A DNA stretch of 64,000 bases from Spongorhabdus nitratireducens (GCA_947387575.1 CANDOC010000010.1:164470-228469), one strand, 5' to 3'. Shown: positions 29,542 through 40,215, counted from the stretch's first letter. Notes: generated by a model not told the origin, from the sequence alone. A program made the numbers and translations.

Positions 29542-30069
29542 ATGTCCGACATTCCACATGATGATGTATTTGACGATGATGAAGAAGAAATCATCTACGT
29601 CAGTAAAAGTGAACTGAAGCGTGATGCTCAGGAACTGCGGGATCTGGGCGTCCGTCTGGCAGAACTGAAGCCATCACAGCTGGACAAGCTGCCGCTGCAC
29701 GATCGCTTGCGCCAGGCTGTTGACGAAAGCCACCGCATCAAAAGTCATAATGCCCGTAAGCGGCATTTCAACTTTATTGGCAAACTGATGCAGGATCAGG
29801 ATATCGAACCGATCAAGGCAATGTTTGAGCAGCGTGATGGTAACAGCGCTGAATACAACCGCCGCTTCCATGCACTGGAAAACTGGCGTGAGCGGCTGAT
29901 CAATGATGGAAACGCTGCTCTGGGTGAATATCTTACAGCCTATCCTGATGTTGATATGCAGCATTTACGACAGTTGATTCGTAATGCTGCAAAGGAAGTT
30001 AAATTGAATAAAGGGCCGACTCATCAGCGGAAGTTGTTTCGTTATTTAAGAGAAGTAGACGGCCTCTAA
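29542..30069 (+). CDS. darP: Ribosome-associated protein DarP (YjgA, DUF615)
   Basis: A 50S-subunit assembly factor. 175 residues from the ATG at 29542; the open frame continues upstream to 29491 but the family N-terminus (MSDIPHDDVFDDDEEE, acidic) begins here. The core block LRLAVDESHRI-like sequence reads LRQAVDESHRIKSHNARKRH. It is divergent from pmbA; 29368-29541 should hold both promoters. Confidence 0.93.
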   Translation: MSDIPHDDVFDDDEEEIIYVSKSELKRDAQELRDLGVRLAELKPSQLDKLPLHDRLRQAVDESHRIKSHNARKRHFNFIGKLMQDQDIEPIKAMFEQRDGNSAEYNRRFHALENWRERLINDGNAALGEYLTAYPDVDMQHLRQLIRNAAKEVKLNKGPTHQRKLFRYLREVDGL

Positions 30070-30079
30070 TCAACCCCTT

Positions 30080-30117
30080 CAAGCGATCTCATTACGAATA
30101 TTGTGATCGCTTGTTTT
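30080..30117 (+). terminator. Rho-independent terminator after darP
   Basis: A 9-bp perfect stem (CAAGCGATC/GATCGCTTG) with a 16-nt loop, then TTTT. It may serve both strands, since the next gene is convergent. Confidence 0.65.
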
Positions 30118-30122
30118 CCTGT

Positions 30123-31466
30123 TCAAAAGTCACTCGGGTTTGTCATTGAAGTGTCTACAGCTTCATCTGTGCACTCTTTAAGTACGTTGACTCCAGGTCT
30201 AGCTTCAACGAATCTATCACATAAAAATTTGAGTAAAAGCCCTTGGTCTCCCGCGTCCGTTTCGTCTTCCTCACCATCTTCTATATCACTTTGAGCTGGT
30301 GAAGACGTCACAACAGCAGCATAGTTAAATTTGCTTGATTGCTGTTTCATACTGGTAACATCCAGATGTGACATTCCCTCGAACTGCTTCCTTACTTGTT
30401 CAGCAACAACCTGTTGGTATTCAGGCTGAAACTTTCTCAAAGAAAACTCAATCTTGCTGTTAACTTCAAGTTTGAACTTTGACGCAACCTGATACAGCTC
30501 TCTTTCAGCAGGGCAAAACACATCCAGAATATCGAACTGAGAACCTCCTACCAAAACAACAACATGAATACCTATAAATTCATGTCCTAAAAATCTACGC
30601 CCTGATTTACTCTGATGTGGATCATGCTTTGTTAAAAAGGATGGCCATTTCCTTTTATCCAAAAACACTGCATGAATTGATTTAACCCGTCCGCCATAAA
30701 AGTCATCTACCAACCCTTTTTTAGCTACTTTTTTAATCTGTCTCTTTATCTCTCGAATTGTATCCCCATACAACTCAACCTCTTTTGCTTGCGTTTTAAT
30801 TGCCATTTCATCCAGAATCATGCCTATCCAATTTGATAATGATCTGACCTCATAGGCTTTATCACTTTCCTGTGCTGGAACAACAAGCTGTTTTAGCTTG
30901 TCTAGCCTGTCATCAGCATTAACACAACAAACACAGGGAAACTCAGCCATTGCGGGAAAGCTTAGCAAACCCTCAGCGGTCAAAGTTGGCTCTCGACTTC
31001 GCTCATCGACCTGAATAACTTTCAGGCGTCTGGCACTGACAATTACGCTTTCAGAAAAAGGGTCCAGACCAGCTCCCCTCTGATCAGGCTTATAAGTCAG
31101 TTTTGGCAAACCTGATTTAGCATCTCTTTTCGAATCTTTACCTGCTGCCTGACTCAGCTCCTCTGGTTCCTCCCATTCGAGCTCTATATAACCAAGCTTT
31201 TGGAGCTTCATCGTCATCATACTTTTGGAACTGATATATTGTGCATACTCCAGAATCGTCGGCTTTACCGTCTCATCTATTTGAGCCAAGGTTAATGACT
31301 CTGATCTACCCTCAGTCAGATAGTCACTAAAAGGAGTTGATTGAAGGTCAGTAACTACAAACCTGACTATTGTATGCTTGATTGCGCTATCAACAGGAAA
31401 GGAAAGCAAAAAAAGAAGAAACAAGCTAGCTCTTGAGAAAATTCTTTTTAATGAATATAAATCCAT
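30123..31466 (-). CDS. Unknown exported protein
   Basis: 447 residues, not recognised. Residues 1-28 form a signal peptide (basic start, SLFLLFLLSF core, cut near DSA). The rest is soluble, rich in Lys and Glu, with a Cys cluster CVCCVNADDR near 178 and no known catalytic motif. It is more AT-rich than its neighbours and sits between darP and tldD, a place normally occupied by core genes only, so it may be a lineage-specific insertion. Confidence 0.65.
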   Translation of the reverse strand: MDLYSLKRIFSRASLFLLFLLSFPVDSAIKHTIVRFVVTDLQSTPFSDYLTEGRSESLTLAQIDETVKPTILEYAQYISSKSMMTMKLQKLGYIELEWEEPEELSQAAGKDSKRDAKSGLPKLTYKPDQRGAGLDPFSESVIVSARRLKVIQVDERSREPTLTAEGLLSFPAMAEFPCVCCVNADDRLDKLKQLVVPAQESDKAYEVRSLSNWIGMILDEMAIKTQAKEVELYGDTIREIKRQIKKVAKKGLVDDFYGGRVKSIHAVFLDKRKWPSFLTKHDPHQSKSGRRFLGHEFIGIHVVVLVGGSQFDILDVFCPAERELYQVASKFKLEVNSKIEFSLRKFQPEYQQVVAEQVRKQFEGMSHLDVTSMKQQSSKFNYAAVVTSSPAQSDIEDGEEDETDAGDQGLLLKFLCDRFVEARPGVNVLKECTDEAVDTSMTNPSDF

Positions 31467-31604
31467 TTTGTAAGCACCATATTAAAAACAGTCAAGTGCT
31501 TATAGATAGCTCAAAATATCAGAACTTAAAGACGAAAAATGTCATTTGACAGGAAGATAAATGACTATTACTTGAGACATAGCAATAGTCATTTACACAG
31601 CTAT

Positions 31605-33050
31605 TTACTCGCTAGTACCGCCCACCGTAATCTCATCAATCTTCAACGTCGGCTGTCCAACACCAACGGGGACAGATTGACCATCCTTTCCACAGACACC
31701 TACACCCGTATCCAGCTTGAGATCATTACCCACCATGGAAATCCGGTTCATAACATCCGGGCCATTTCCAATCAGGGTTGCACCTTTAACCGGAGCAATT
31801 TTCTTACCCTTCTCAATCAACCAGGCTTCACTGGCATTGAATACAAACTTGCCGGAGGTGATATCAACCTGACCACCACCCATATTGGTGACATAAATGC
31901 CTTTATCCACAGAAGCGATAATTTCATCCGGATCGCTGGCTCCTGCCAGCATATAGGTATTGGTCATTCGTGGCATTGGCAGGTGAGAGTAGGACTCACG
32001 ACGGCCATTACCGGTTGAGATACCTCCTGTCAGACGGGCATTGAGCTTGTCCTGCATATAGCCCTTGAGAATGCCATTCTCGATCAGTGTCGTGCACTGC
32101 GAAGGCACACCCTCGTCATCCATATTCAGAGAGCCGCGACAGCCTGCCAGCGTGCCATCATCAACAACGGTACACAGTGGAGAGGCTACTCGTTCACCAA
32201 TTCTTCCGGCATAGGAAGAGCTGCCCTTGCGGTTAAAGTCTCCTTCCAGACCATGACCGACAGCTTCATGCAACAATACACCGTTCCAGCCAGCACCCAG
32301 TACCACAGGCATAATACCAGCCGGAGCAGGCACTGCTTCCAGATTAATCAGCGCCTGACGTACCGCTTCATCGGCATACTTCAGAGCCTGATCATCCTGC
32401 AGGAACATGCGATAGTCGGTGCGACCACCACCGCCATGTCCACCCCGTTCCAGGCGGCCATTCTGCTCGGCAATCACGCTTACATTCATCCGTACCAGCG
32501 GACGCACATCGGCAGCCAATGTACCATCACTTGCAGCCACCAATACCACTTCATGAACACCACTGATACTGGCAGTGACCTGCTTGATTCTGGGATCTTT
32601 GGCGCGGGCATGAAGGTCAACCTTGCGCAGTAATTCGACCTTCTCATCCTGCGTCAAAACATCCAATGGATTGGCATCAGAATACAGTGTCAGCGGTTGC
32701 TCCCGCTGCCAGGCCTGCACCTGCTGATCACCACCCAGTCGAGTAATACTGCGGGCAGCACCGGCAGCCGCATTCAGCGCCGGTAAAATAATTTCATTGG
32801 AATAGGAAAATCCGGCCTTTTCACCGGACATAGCCCGCACACCAACGCCCTTGTCGACGTTAAAGCTGCCTTCCTTGACGATGCCATCTTCCAGCACCCA
32901 GGCTTCATGACGTGTACTCTGAAAATAGAGATCAGCAGCATCCACACTGTGACCGAGTACATTGTTAAGCACTTTTTGCAGACTGCTGTCGGTTAATTCA
33001 CCCGGCGCCAGCAGTTGCGCCCGGGCAATTGCCAGGGAATTGTCGCTCAT
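31605..33050 (-). CDS. tldD: Metalloprotease TldD
   Basis: The catalytic subunit of the TldD/TldE protease. 481 residues. The zinc motif HEXXXH is intact as [14 protein letters not shown], and the downstream Cys and glycine-rich blocks ([29 protein letters not shown]) match the family. It is downstream of nit and yhdP in the same direction, separated from nit by a short repeat-containing gap. Confidence 0.95.
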   Translation of the reverse strand: MSDNSLAIARAQLLAPGELTDSSLQKVLNNVLGHSVDAADLYFQSTRHEAWVLEDGIVKEGSFNVDKGVGVRAMSGEKAGFSYSNEIILPALNAAAGAARSITRLGGDQQVQAWQREQPLTLYSDANPLDVLTQDEKVELLRKVDLHARAKDPRIKQVTASISGVHEVVLVAASDGTLAADVRPLVRMNVSVIAEQNGRLERGGHGGGGRTDYRMFLQDDQALKYADEAVRQALINLEAVPAPAGIMPVVLGAGWNGVLLHEAVGHGLEGDFNRKGSSSYAGRIGERVASPLCTVVDDGTLAGCRGSLNMDDEGVPSQCTTLIENGILKGYMQDKLNARLTGGISTGNGRRESYSHLPMPRMTNTYMLAGASDPDEIIASVDKGIYVTNMGGGQVDITSGKFVFNASEAWLIEKGKKIAPVKGATLIGNGPDVMNRISMVGNDLKLDTGVGVCGKDGQSVPVGVGQPTLKIDEITVGGTSE

Positions 33051-33089
33051 TACCCACCTGTACTGTGGTTTAATATCGTTGCTATGGAC

Positions 33090-33127
33090 AGAGCTATATA
33101 TCGCTCTATATAGCTGTGTATAGCTCT
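33090..33127. repeat. Overlapping inverted repeats between nit and tldD
   Basis: AGCTATATA (33092-33100) pairs perfectly with TATATAGCT (33107-33115), and the overlapping AGAGCTATA (33090-33098) pairs perfectly with TATAGCTCT (33119-33127). The same left arm thus has two possible partners, 9 bp each. It lies in the tldD leader. Confidence 0.45.
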
Positions 33128-33977
33128 ATGGTAGGGAAGTCGAGGATGGGTCACAAGAAAGCATTTGTGGCGCGCCCGGCATTTTCTTTCTGAGCTGTTC
33201 GACCTGGGTCAAATTAATTGTCTGGAACAAGACGCCCGGCGAAAAATCAGACAGGACTTTAGTGTCTCCCCAGGGAGAAACAATCATCGAATGTCCCCAG
33301 GTTTCACGCCCTTCTTCATGTTTTCCGCTCTGGTTGGCCCCCAGTACCCAGCACTGGTTTTCAATAGCCCGGGCACGCAGCAATACTTCCCAGTGGGCTT
33401 CACCGGTTACTTTGGTAAAAGCTGCCGGAACACAGATAACTTCAGCACCCAGCTGTCGCAGTTCACGAAACAGTTCCGGGAATCGCAGATCAAAACAGAT
33501 CGCCAACCCGACCCGGCCAAAGGGTGTATCAAAAACAACTGGGTCATATCCCGGCCGGTAATGATCCGATTCACGGTACTGTTTTTTGCCATCCGTCACT
33601 TCAGCATCAAACAGATGAATCTTGTCATATCGAACGACTTCATTTCCGCTCGGATCATAAACAAAGCAGCTGGCCCATGCCTTGTCACCCGGAATACCTG
33701 AATCTTTCGGAGTGCAACACGGCAGTGTCCCCGCGATCAGCCAGATACCATGCTGCTTTGCCAGTTCCGCCATAAGCTGCCGTTCCGACGAAGCGGCAGG
33801 GCCAAACCGCGCTGCATCACCTCCAATTGCGGCAAACATCTCCGGCAGCACAACCAGACGGGCACCTTTTTTTGCTGCAAAGCCTATCTGCAGCGAGGCT
33901 TGCTTGAGGTTCGCTCCAATTCCAGTACCGGAGCACATTTGCACAACAGCAGCCTTATAGAGGATGTCAGCACTCAT
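33126..33977 (-). CDS. Carbon-nitrogen hydrolase (nitrilase superfamily, Nit-like)
   Basis: 283 residues of the nitrilase/amidase superfamily. The catalytic triad is visible: Glu in LPEMFA, Lys in YDKIHLFD, Cys in AICFDLRFPE. The group found next to yhdP and tldD resembles Nit1/NitA deaminated-glutathione amidases, so metabolite repair is a reasonable role, but the substrate is inferred. The start overlaps the yhdP stop by four bases (ATGA), indicating translational coupling. Confidence 0.88.
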   Translation of the reverse strand: MSADILYKAAVVQMCSGTGIGANLKQASLQIGFAAKKGARLVVLPEMFAAIGGDAARFGPAASSERQLMAELAKQHGIWLIAGTLPCCTPKDSGIPGDKAWASCFVYDPSGNEVVRYDKIHLFDAEVTDGKKQYRESDHYRPGYDPVVFDTPFGRVGLAICFDLRFPELFRELRQLGAEVICVPAAFTKVTGEAHWEVLLRARAIENQCWVLGANQSGKHEEGRETWGHSMIVSPWGDTKVLSDFSPGVLFQTINLTQVEQLRKKMPGAPQMLSCDPSSTSLP

Positions 33978-36900
33978 CCCTTTTTCACCTTGTCAGAAAA
34001 TACCCGATCCAGTTCAACATCCGGCTTGTCCAGACTGCCGGTAATTTTGTAACGGAGACTGGCAAACTGCTGCACTTTTTTACCCAGCAATTTATCGAAC
34101 AGATAAATGGCTCCGGCAATTTGCGGTTGTCCCAGCAGCAACCCGACCAGCGGCAGATTCTCAGTCACCGGCAGAGTAACCGCCAGTTCCATATCAAGCC
34201 TGTCCTCAGGCAGGTTCATGGAACCTCCGAGAATAAAGTCTGATGAAGGGCCCGTAACTTCCAGCGGCTTAGGAAAGGAAATCACACCATGATCAAATCT
34301 AGTTTCACCCTTAATCCGATCAAAGCTAAGCCCTGAACGATAAAGATCCGAAAAATCCAGTTTCAGCCGGCGCATAATCGAATCAATATTCAGAACACCG
34401 AAAATCCTCAGGGCAGAAGTTGAAGAACCCTTGGGAAAGCGTCCGTCACGGATATCTATAGAGCTGTTACCTTCCAGGCGTGACGCATTCAGGTAAGCCG
34501 GCGAACCGGACCAGCGCAAATCACCTGACAATGTCGTTCGGTCAGCGACCATAAATTTATCATGACCAAAATCCCGCAACAGATCGCCAATCTTTCCGGT
34601 CTCCAGCTGGCCGGAAAACTGACTGTTATGAGCACCTTCCAGATAGTACCAGTCAAGCGTACCGGCCAGCTTTGCTCCTGCTCGCTCCAGGTTCAGGTCT
34701 GTGATCTGGACACCATTTTCCTGTGGCCGTGTTTTGAAGCTGAAGGAGTCAACTTTCAAGGTTCCCAGGTTAACCCTGCTCCCGGTTACATTCATTGCAG
34801 GCAGCTGTGCCGGATCCATATCTGCCAAGGCATCCTGATCGGAATCACTACTCCAAAGCTCCGACTCGACCCCTTCTTCCGCCACCAACTGCAATCGGTC
34901 AATAACTACCTGCCACGGTTTGTCTGACTTATAGGGCTTCAGCAGACTGCCTCTGACCTGCTCGCTGTTAATCTGGATATCAATGCCGTCGACCTGACTC
35001 AGAGCTGATACAGAAATATTACTTGTCTCAGTATCTCCCAACCTGAACTTGTCTATCTGCAGCTGACTCACTTCCAGCCGCATACTGCGATTGGCTTCCG
35101 GGCCTTCACGATTAATTACATCAAAGGCTGCCTGCCCCTGATTCTGCTGGATAAAATCACTCCACTCTTTTTCATTCAGTTCGCTTACTTTACCCTGCAA
35201 GCGAATAAATCCCGGGTTTAAAGTGTCAGGTCCGGAACCACCCAAACCGACACTGACAGCATTAACACCCTTATCATCATAAGACAGTGCAAGCTTTGCC
35301 AGCTCAGTACTGCTCTGGTTCAAATAGCTGCCATAAACCTCTCCACCTGCACTGGCAAAAGACAGATCAAGCATTAACTCGGCTGGGTCATTAGCTTTTT
35401 TACCAAACGGTGTCGGCAGATTAATGGCTGTACCTTGCAGCTTGCTTGAAACCATCAATCTGGCAGGCTCATCAGCGGATATAGCCAACAGACCGGAATA
35501 GTTCAGCTCTCCGGAATACAGTTTACTGTCCAGTATCGGTAACCAGGCCTTCAGTGCCTCAGCCCGGGTTTCGTGTTCAAGCTTGAACTGGTAAACCGGC
35601 TTTTGCGCCGGAGACACCGTTGTAATCGATAACTGCAGCGGGTCATTCCATAACTTTCCTGTCAGCTCATCAGCAACCAGTCCCAGTTTGGAATCATAAA
35701 ACAGGTCTCCCTGAATATCGGTTATATCCAGATTCTGACGCTGTTCGGTGAAGCGGCCATTCTCTGCCTGCACATCCACTCGAACAAATTCCTCAGCCCC
35801 GTCATCAAGTGGAATATCGAGCTTTAAACCAACATCGAAACGCCCTTCCAGATTCCAGTTATCCGCTTCATTTCCCAGCAGAGTTGCAACCGGAGAGGTA
35901 CGAAGCAAGGTCAAACCATCACGACCATTGGTTTTCAGATCACCTTTGACGTGTAACATCAGTGGGTGCTTATCATCTTCAATTCCCGGCACACTGACAT
36001 CCACATGACTGGCAACCGTATCTTTGTACAAGCGGGCCTGGGAAGCCGTTACATCAACCCGGTCAGGATCCACCACAACCATTGCAGTAACATCTTTCAG
36101 TCGGGGCCATGCGGGGTCATAATCCAGCTCGGCATCCTTGACGTCAAAGAACAACGCATAGACATTCTCGATGCTGCCATAGCCCAGATTGCTCAATGGA
36201 CCATTCATCATATAGGCGCCTTCATTAACAAAGGCAGCCTTGATACTGTTATCAAGCCACTTGACCAGACCCTGGCTCATACCTGAGCGGGCAGGAAGGT
36301 ACTTACTGGTATAACTGCCGTCACCATCCTTCAGCCCGGCGGCCAGTTTCATACTAATCGGCCTGGTACTCAGGCGCCCAAAGGGAATATCCAGCTGCAG
36401 CGCTACACTGAGATCACCTTCTTCACCTTTCAACTTCAGATGATTAACATCCAGCCGGTACAGACCGTCGGTCAATTCCCAGGCCAGCCGACCTTTTGCA
36501 AGCTGGTAGTGCCAGGTATCCCGAAACAGCTCCGGCAACCCAAGGCTGAAATTTTCCGTATCGAGATCGAGGTAACCATAACGCGGCCCCATTCTCAGCT
36601 GAGCATTTACACCGGCCCCTGAAGGTGCATCTTCCCAAGCTGCAACAGATACTTCTTTCAGGCTGGCACTCAGATCAAAATCAAGATCTTTACCTTCTTG
36701 CAAAGGGCTCCATCGCAAGGTGATATGTTCCAGCTGACCATCAGGGTTAAGTGTTTCCAATACACTGCGCCCGGTACCTTCCAGCAGGGGCAAATCAAGT
36801 ACCATGTCCCTGACCGGAGCCAGGTCGACACGATCCGCAGCAAGCGTCAACTGCCTTTCTTTTGAATTTGCCGCAGCAAGGTAAAACGATGCCGGTTCGA

Positions 36901-37918
36901 TCGTATATTCACCACGCTTGAAACCCAGATCCTGAACAGCCACTTGCCATAACCAGGGATTTGAAACCTCCCCCGACTCATTCTGCTTAAAGAAACCCTG
37001 AGCAGAAAAGCTGGTTGAGAGGGACTCTATCGCTGGTTGCTCAACACCACTTAAAGCAAACTGTAATTGGGGAATATTCAAGTTGCCCTGAATCGACCAC
37101 GCCTTCGGATCGAAACGTCCCCAGATCTGAGTGCCTAGGTTGAGCGGTGCCAGAGAGAATTGTTGCTGCTGTTCAGAAGGCAACAGACCTTGCAGTAAAT
37201 CAGGCCGAAAACGGGAAGTTTGAAGATAGAAATTACCCGCCTCAAGTGACTTTTCAATTTCTGCACTGATATTAACAGGCTGTCCCTGCGATACTTGCAG
37301 CATCAGTTGTACAGCGGATGTTTCACCCTTATCGAGCAACTGAAAGTTCTGACCAAGCAATGAAACCGGATCACCCTGAACCGGTTTAAAATTCAGATAT
37401 ATATGGCTGACTTCAATATATGACTGTTCAAGAAACAGACTTACCAGGTTCCTTGTCGTCTTGTCTGCATCACTTTTGTTCGTACTGGCGGTTGCATCAG
37501 ATACGGGTGGACTATCAAATCCTGCCAGTTGCCAGCCGTTATCAACAGCGTTTTGCTTCAACCGGGCTTCGAGCTGACTGATACGAAATGATCGGAAAAC
37601 AGGCGACAATGATCTCAGGCTGCCAATAGAATCAAGTTCCATTACTGCATCCTTAATCACCAGTGCGCCATTCCCACTGCCGATATACAGATTCTCCATG
37701 GCAATTGCCGGATTAAACCCCTGCCAGCTACCTCGCAGCAGTCCAACCTTTACTGGCACTTCCAGCCGATCTTCAAGCAGCTGCTGAATCTGCCCCCGGT
37801 AAGCCGGAAGCTCATTGATTGCGATTCGGGTCGCAAGCAGGGCCAATGCAATGATCAACAGCATTCCCAGCTTGATAAACCACAGTCCGCGAAAGCAGTG
37901 CCAGACAATTTTTTTCAT
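33974..37918 (-). CDS. yhdP: AsmA-like/TIGR02099 family protein YhdP
   Basis: A very large (1314-residue) inner-membrane-anchored periplasmic protein. In E. coli YhdP, with TamB and YdbH, carries phospholipids across the periplasm to the outer membrane. One membrane segment (about 16-32) is followed by a long beta-rich region (repeating beta-groove) and a C-terminal AsmA-like block (DFILGGSMNLPEDRLDMELAVTLPV). The N-terminal block LRGSWQGFNPAI is typical. It follows rng and leads into nit. Confidence 0.92.
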   Translation of the reverse strand: MKKIVWHCFRGLWFIKLGMLLIIALALLATRIAINELPAYRGQIQQLLEDRLEVPVKVGLLRGSWQGFNPAIAMENLYIGSGNGALVIKDAVMELDSIGSLRSLSPVFRSFRISQLEARLKQNAVDNGWQLAGFDSPPVSDATASTNKSDADKTTRNLVSLFLEQSYIEVSHIYLNFKPVQGDPVSLLGQNFQLLDKGETSAVQLMLQVSQGQPVNISAEIEKSLEAGNFYLQTSRFRPDLLQGLLPSEQQQQFSLAPLNLGTQIWGRFDPKAWSIQGNLNIPQLQFALSGVEQPAIESLSTSFSAQGFFKQNESGEVSNPWLWQVAVQDLGFKRGEYTIEPASFYLAAANSKERQLTLAADRVDLAPVRDMVLDLPLLEGTGRSVLETLNPDGQLEHITLRWSPLQEGKDLDFDLSASLKEVSVAAWEDAPSGAGVNAQLRMGPRYGYLDLDTENFSLGLPELFRDTWHYQLAKGRLAWELTDGLYRLDVNHLKLKGEEGDLSVALQLDIPFGRLSTRPISMKLAAGLKDGDGSYTSKYLPARSGMSQGLVKWLDNSIKAAFVNEGAYMMNGPLSNLGYGSIENVYALFFDVKDAELDYDPAWPRLKDVTAMVVVDPDRVDVTASQARLYKDTVASHVDVSVPGIEDDKHPLMLHVKGDLKTNGRDGLTLLRTSPVATLLGNEADNWNLEGRFDVGLKLDIPLDDGAEEFVRVDVQAENGRFTEQRQNLDITDIQGDLFYDSKLGLVADELTGKLWNDPLQLSITTVSPAQKPVYQFKLEHETRAEALKAWLPILDSKLYSGELNYSGLLAISADEPARLMVSSKLQGTAINLPTPFGKKANDPAELMLDLSFASAGGEVYGSYLNQSSTELAKLALSYDDKGVNAVSVGLGGSGPDTLNPGFIRLQGKVSELNEKEWSDFIQQNQGQAAFDVINREGPEANRSMRLEVSQLQIDKFRLGDTETSNISVSALSQVDGIDIQINSEQVRGSLLKPYKSDKPWQVVIDRLQLVAEEGVESELWSSDSDQDALADMDPAQLPAMNVTGSRVNLGTLKVDSFSFKTRPQENGVQITDLNLERAGAKLAGTLDWYYLEGAHNSQFSGQLETGKIGDLLRDFGHDKFMVADRTTLSGDLRWSGSPAYLNASRLEGNSSIDIRDGRFPKGSSTSALRIFGVLNIDSIMRRLKLDFSDLYRSGLSFDRIKGETRFDHGVISFPKPLEVTGPSSDFILGGSMNLPEDRLDMELAVTLPVTENLPLVGLLLGQPQIAGAIYLFDKLLGKKVQQFASLRYKITGSLDKPDVELDRVFSDKVKKG

Positions 37919-37972
37919 CTATCAGTGATTCTGCAATAAGGCCTCAAATCCCTGGGCCTTTTAAAAAGGAGT

Positions 37973-37999
37973 GCGTATTCCGCTATTAACAGAATACGC
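37973..37999 (-). terminator. Hairpin between rng and yhdP
   Basis: An 8-bp perfect stem (GCGTATTC/GAATACGC) with an 11-nt loop in the 100-bp gap after rng. No clear U-run, so its role is uncertain. Confidence 0.35.
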
Positions 38000-38018
38000 G
38001 TATATATGACTTCAGGAT

Positions 38019-39494
38019 TTACACCAGAACAACGTCGAACTGTTCCTGTGTATACATCGGCTCAACCTGGAAGCGAATAGTCTTGTCGATAAACGCTTCA
38101 ACATTGGCGACGTTATCCGACTCTTCATCCAGCAACCGGTCAACAACGGACTGCGCTGCCAGTACCAGATAAGCGTCGTTTTCATAGGCACGGGCATTAC
38201 GCAGGATTTCCCGGAAAATCTCATAGCAGATGGTTTCTGCTGTTTTCAGCATGCCACGGCCATTACAAGTCGGACAGGCTTCACACAGAGTATTTTCCAG
38301 ACTTTCCCGGGTACGCTTGCGGGTCATCTGCACCAGGCCCAGCTCGGTAACACCGGTAATACCGGTTTTGGCATGGTCGTTTTCCAGTGACTTTTCCAGT
38401 GTACGCAATACCTGACGCTGGTGTTCGGCATCTTCCATATCGATAAAGTCGATAATGATAATACCGCCGAGGTTACGAAGCCGCAGTTGTCTGGCAATTG
38501 TCGTGGACGCTTCCAGATTGGTTTTGAAGATGGTTTCTTCCAGATTGCGATGTCCGACAAAACCACCGGTATTCACATCAATGGTGGTCATCGCTTCGGT
38601 CTGATCGATAATCAGGTAACCACCGGATTTAAGCTGGACCTTACGCCCTAACGCCCGGGTAATTTCATCTTCAACCCCGAACAGGTCAAAAATCGGACGT
38701 TCGCCAGAGTAATATTCAACCCGGCCATCAACCTGTGGCACCAGTTTTTTTACAAACTTGGAAACCTTCTCAAAGGTCTCCCGGGAATCGATCCGGATAC
38801 GTTCAATATTCGGGTTAACCAGATCTCGCATGGTACGCAGGTGAAGTGGCAGGTCTTCATAAACACAGGCCGGCGCTTTTGATTCTTTGATGGCCTCTTC
38901 AATCGTTCCCCATAACCGGTGCAGGAACAAAATATCAGCCCGGATTTCAGATTCGCCCACACCTTCAGCAGCGGTGCGCAGAATAAAACCGCCCCGCTCA
39001 CTCAGCTGCTCTTCTTCAATGCACTTTTCCACCAGCTCCTTCAGCCGGTCACGCTCCTGACTGTCATCAATCCGGAGAGAAATACCAACATGGTTGTTGT
39101 GGGGCATAAAGACGAGATAGCGGGCAGGAATCGATAGGTGGGTTGTCAGCCGGGCACCTTTGCTACCAATAGGGTCCTTGGTAACCTGTACCACCAGCGA
39201 CTGGCCTTCATGGACAAGACCCAAAATATTAGGCTCTCCACTTTCTCCCTGTCGCGGAGCATCCGCCTTGGCCTGAATTTCACTGACATGAATAAATGCC
39301 GCCCGCTCCAGCCCGATATCAACAAAAGCCGCCTGCATCCCGGGTAAAACCCTGACAACCTTGCCCTTGTAGACATTGCCAACAATGCCCCGGCTGCGAC
39401 TGCGCTCGATATAAACTTCCTGTAGTACACCGTTTTCAACCACGGAAACCCGTGATTCCATCGGTGACACATTCATTAGAATTTCTTCACTCAT
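38019..39494 (-). CDS. rng: Ribonuclease G
   Basis: An endoribonuclease that matures the 5' end of 16S rRNA and helps turn over mRNAs. 491 residues: N-terminal S1 domain (about 36-125), 5' sensor and DNase I-like regions with the catalytic Asp pair around DVNTGGF and DFIDMED, and the Zn-link CPTCNGRG. It lacks the long C-terminal scaffold of RNase E. It lies between maf and yhdP in the usual order. Confidence 0.96.
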   Translation of the reverse strand: MSEEILMNVSPMESRVSVVENGVLQEVYIERSRSRGIVGNVYKGKVVRVLPGMQAAFVDIGLERAAFIHVSEIQAKADAPRQGESGEPNILGLVHEGQSLVVQVTKDPIGSKGARLTTHLSIPARYLVFMPHNNHVGISLRIDDSQERDRLKELVEKCIEEEQLSERGGFILRTAAEGVGESEIRADILFLHRLWGTIEEAIKESKAPACVYEDLPLHLRTMRDLVNPNIERIRIDSRETFEKVSKFVKKLVPQVDGRVEYYSGERPIFDLFGVEDEITRALGRKVQLKSGGYLIIDQTEAMTTIDVNTGGFVGHRNLEETIFKTNLEASTTIARQLRLRNLGGIIIIDFIDMEDAEHQRQVLRTLEKSLENDHAKTGITGVTELGLVQMTRKRTRESLENTLCEACPTCNGRGMLKTAETICYEIFREILRNARAYENDAYLVLAAQSVVDRLLDEESDNVANVEAFIDKTIRFQVEPMYTQEQFDVVLV

Positions 39495-39515
39495 TCAACA
39501 TCTGCCCGCTGCTTT

Positions 39516-40109
39516 TCAAGGATTAGAATGCCAAAACCCTACTCCGCATGTTTTCAGCAGCTTCGCCGTCTCTGCCAGCGGCAGTCCGACCACATTGGAA
39601 TAACAGCCATCAATGCGCTCAACCAGCACTGCACCCTTCCCCTGTATTCCGTAACCACCGGCTTTATCGACCGGTTCACCGGTACTCCAGTAGCGTTCAG
39701 CCAGCGCCCTATCAATCGGTGCAAACACCACACGGGTTTCCACCACCGCCTGGTGCAGCTGTTTACCATCGAAAACAGCCACACCGGTAAGAACACTGTG
39801 AATTCGGTCGGAAAGTTGTATCAACATCCGGATACCGTCTTCACGGTCAGCCGGTTTGCCTAGAATCTGTTGATCAATAACAACACTGGTATCTGCTGCC
39901 AGTACAGGGGGTAGTGGTGCTGATTGCGACGTTTCAAGTCGCTGCCAGACTGTTTGCGCCTTGGTCGTTGCCATTCGGCGGACATAAGCCTCCGGCTGCT
40001 CGTGATCAAACGGGGTCTCGTCAATATCCGCCGGGGATACTGAAAAAGGCACACCGATCTGTTGCAGTAGTTCTGCCCGCCGGGGCGATTGTGAAGCCAG
40101 ATAAATCAT
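39516..40109 (-). CDS. maf: Maf-family nucleoside triphosphate pyrophosphatase (YhdE-like)
   Basis: A house-cleaning pyrophosphatase (dTTP/UTP type) in the cytoplasm. 197 residues with the Maf signature SQSPRRAELLQQIG, the catalytic Asp in LAADTSVV, and YGIQGKGA. It is 21 bp before rng. 40110-40544, upstream on this strand, contains no gene but two inverted-repeat structures. Confidence 0.93.
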   Translation of the reverse strand: MIYLASQSPRRAELLQQIGVPFSVSPADIDETPFDHEQPEAYVRRMATTKAQTVWQRLETSQSAPLPPVLAADTSVVIDQQILGKPADREDGIRMLIQLSDRIHSVLTGVAVFDGKQLHQAVVETRVVFAPIDRALAERYWSTGEPVDKAGGYGIQGKGAVLVERIDGCYSNVVGLPLAETAKLLKTCGVGFWHSNP

Positions 40110-40215
40110 GCGGAAATCAAAAATCTTTCAATTCCCTTGCATGATATATGAAAAACCCGACCGCAGGCCAAGCCCTTTGCGGATGGTTATAGAAATAAAC
40201 GAAATGAAAGGTCGA

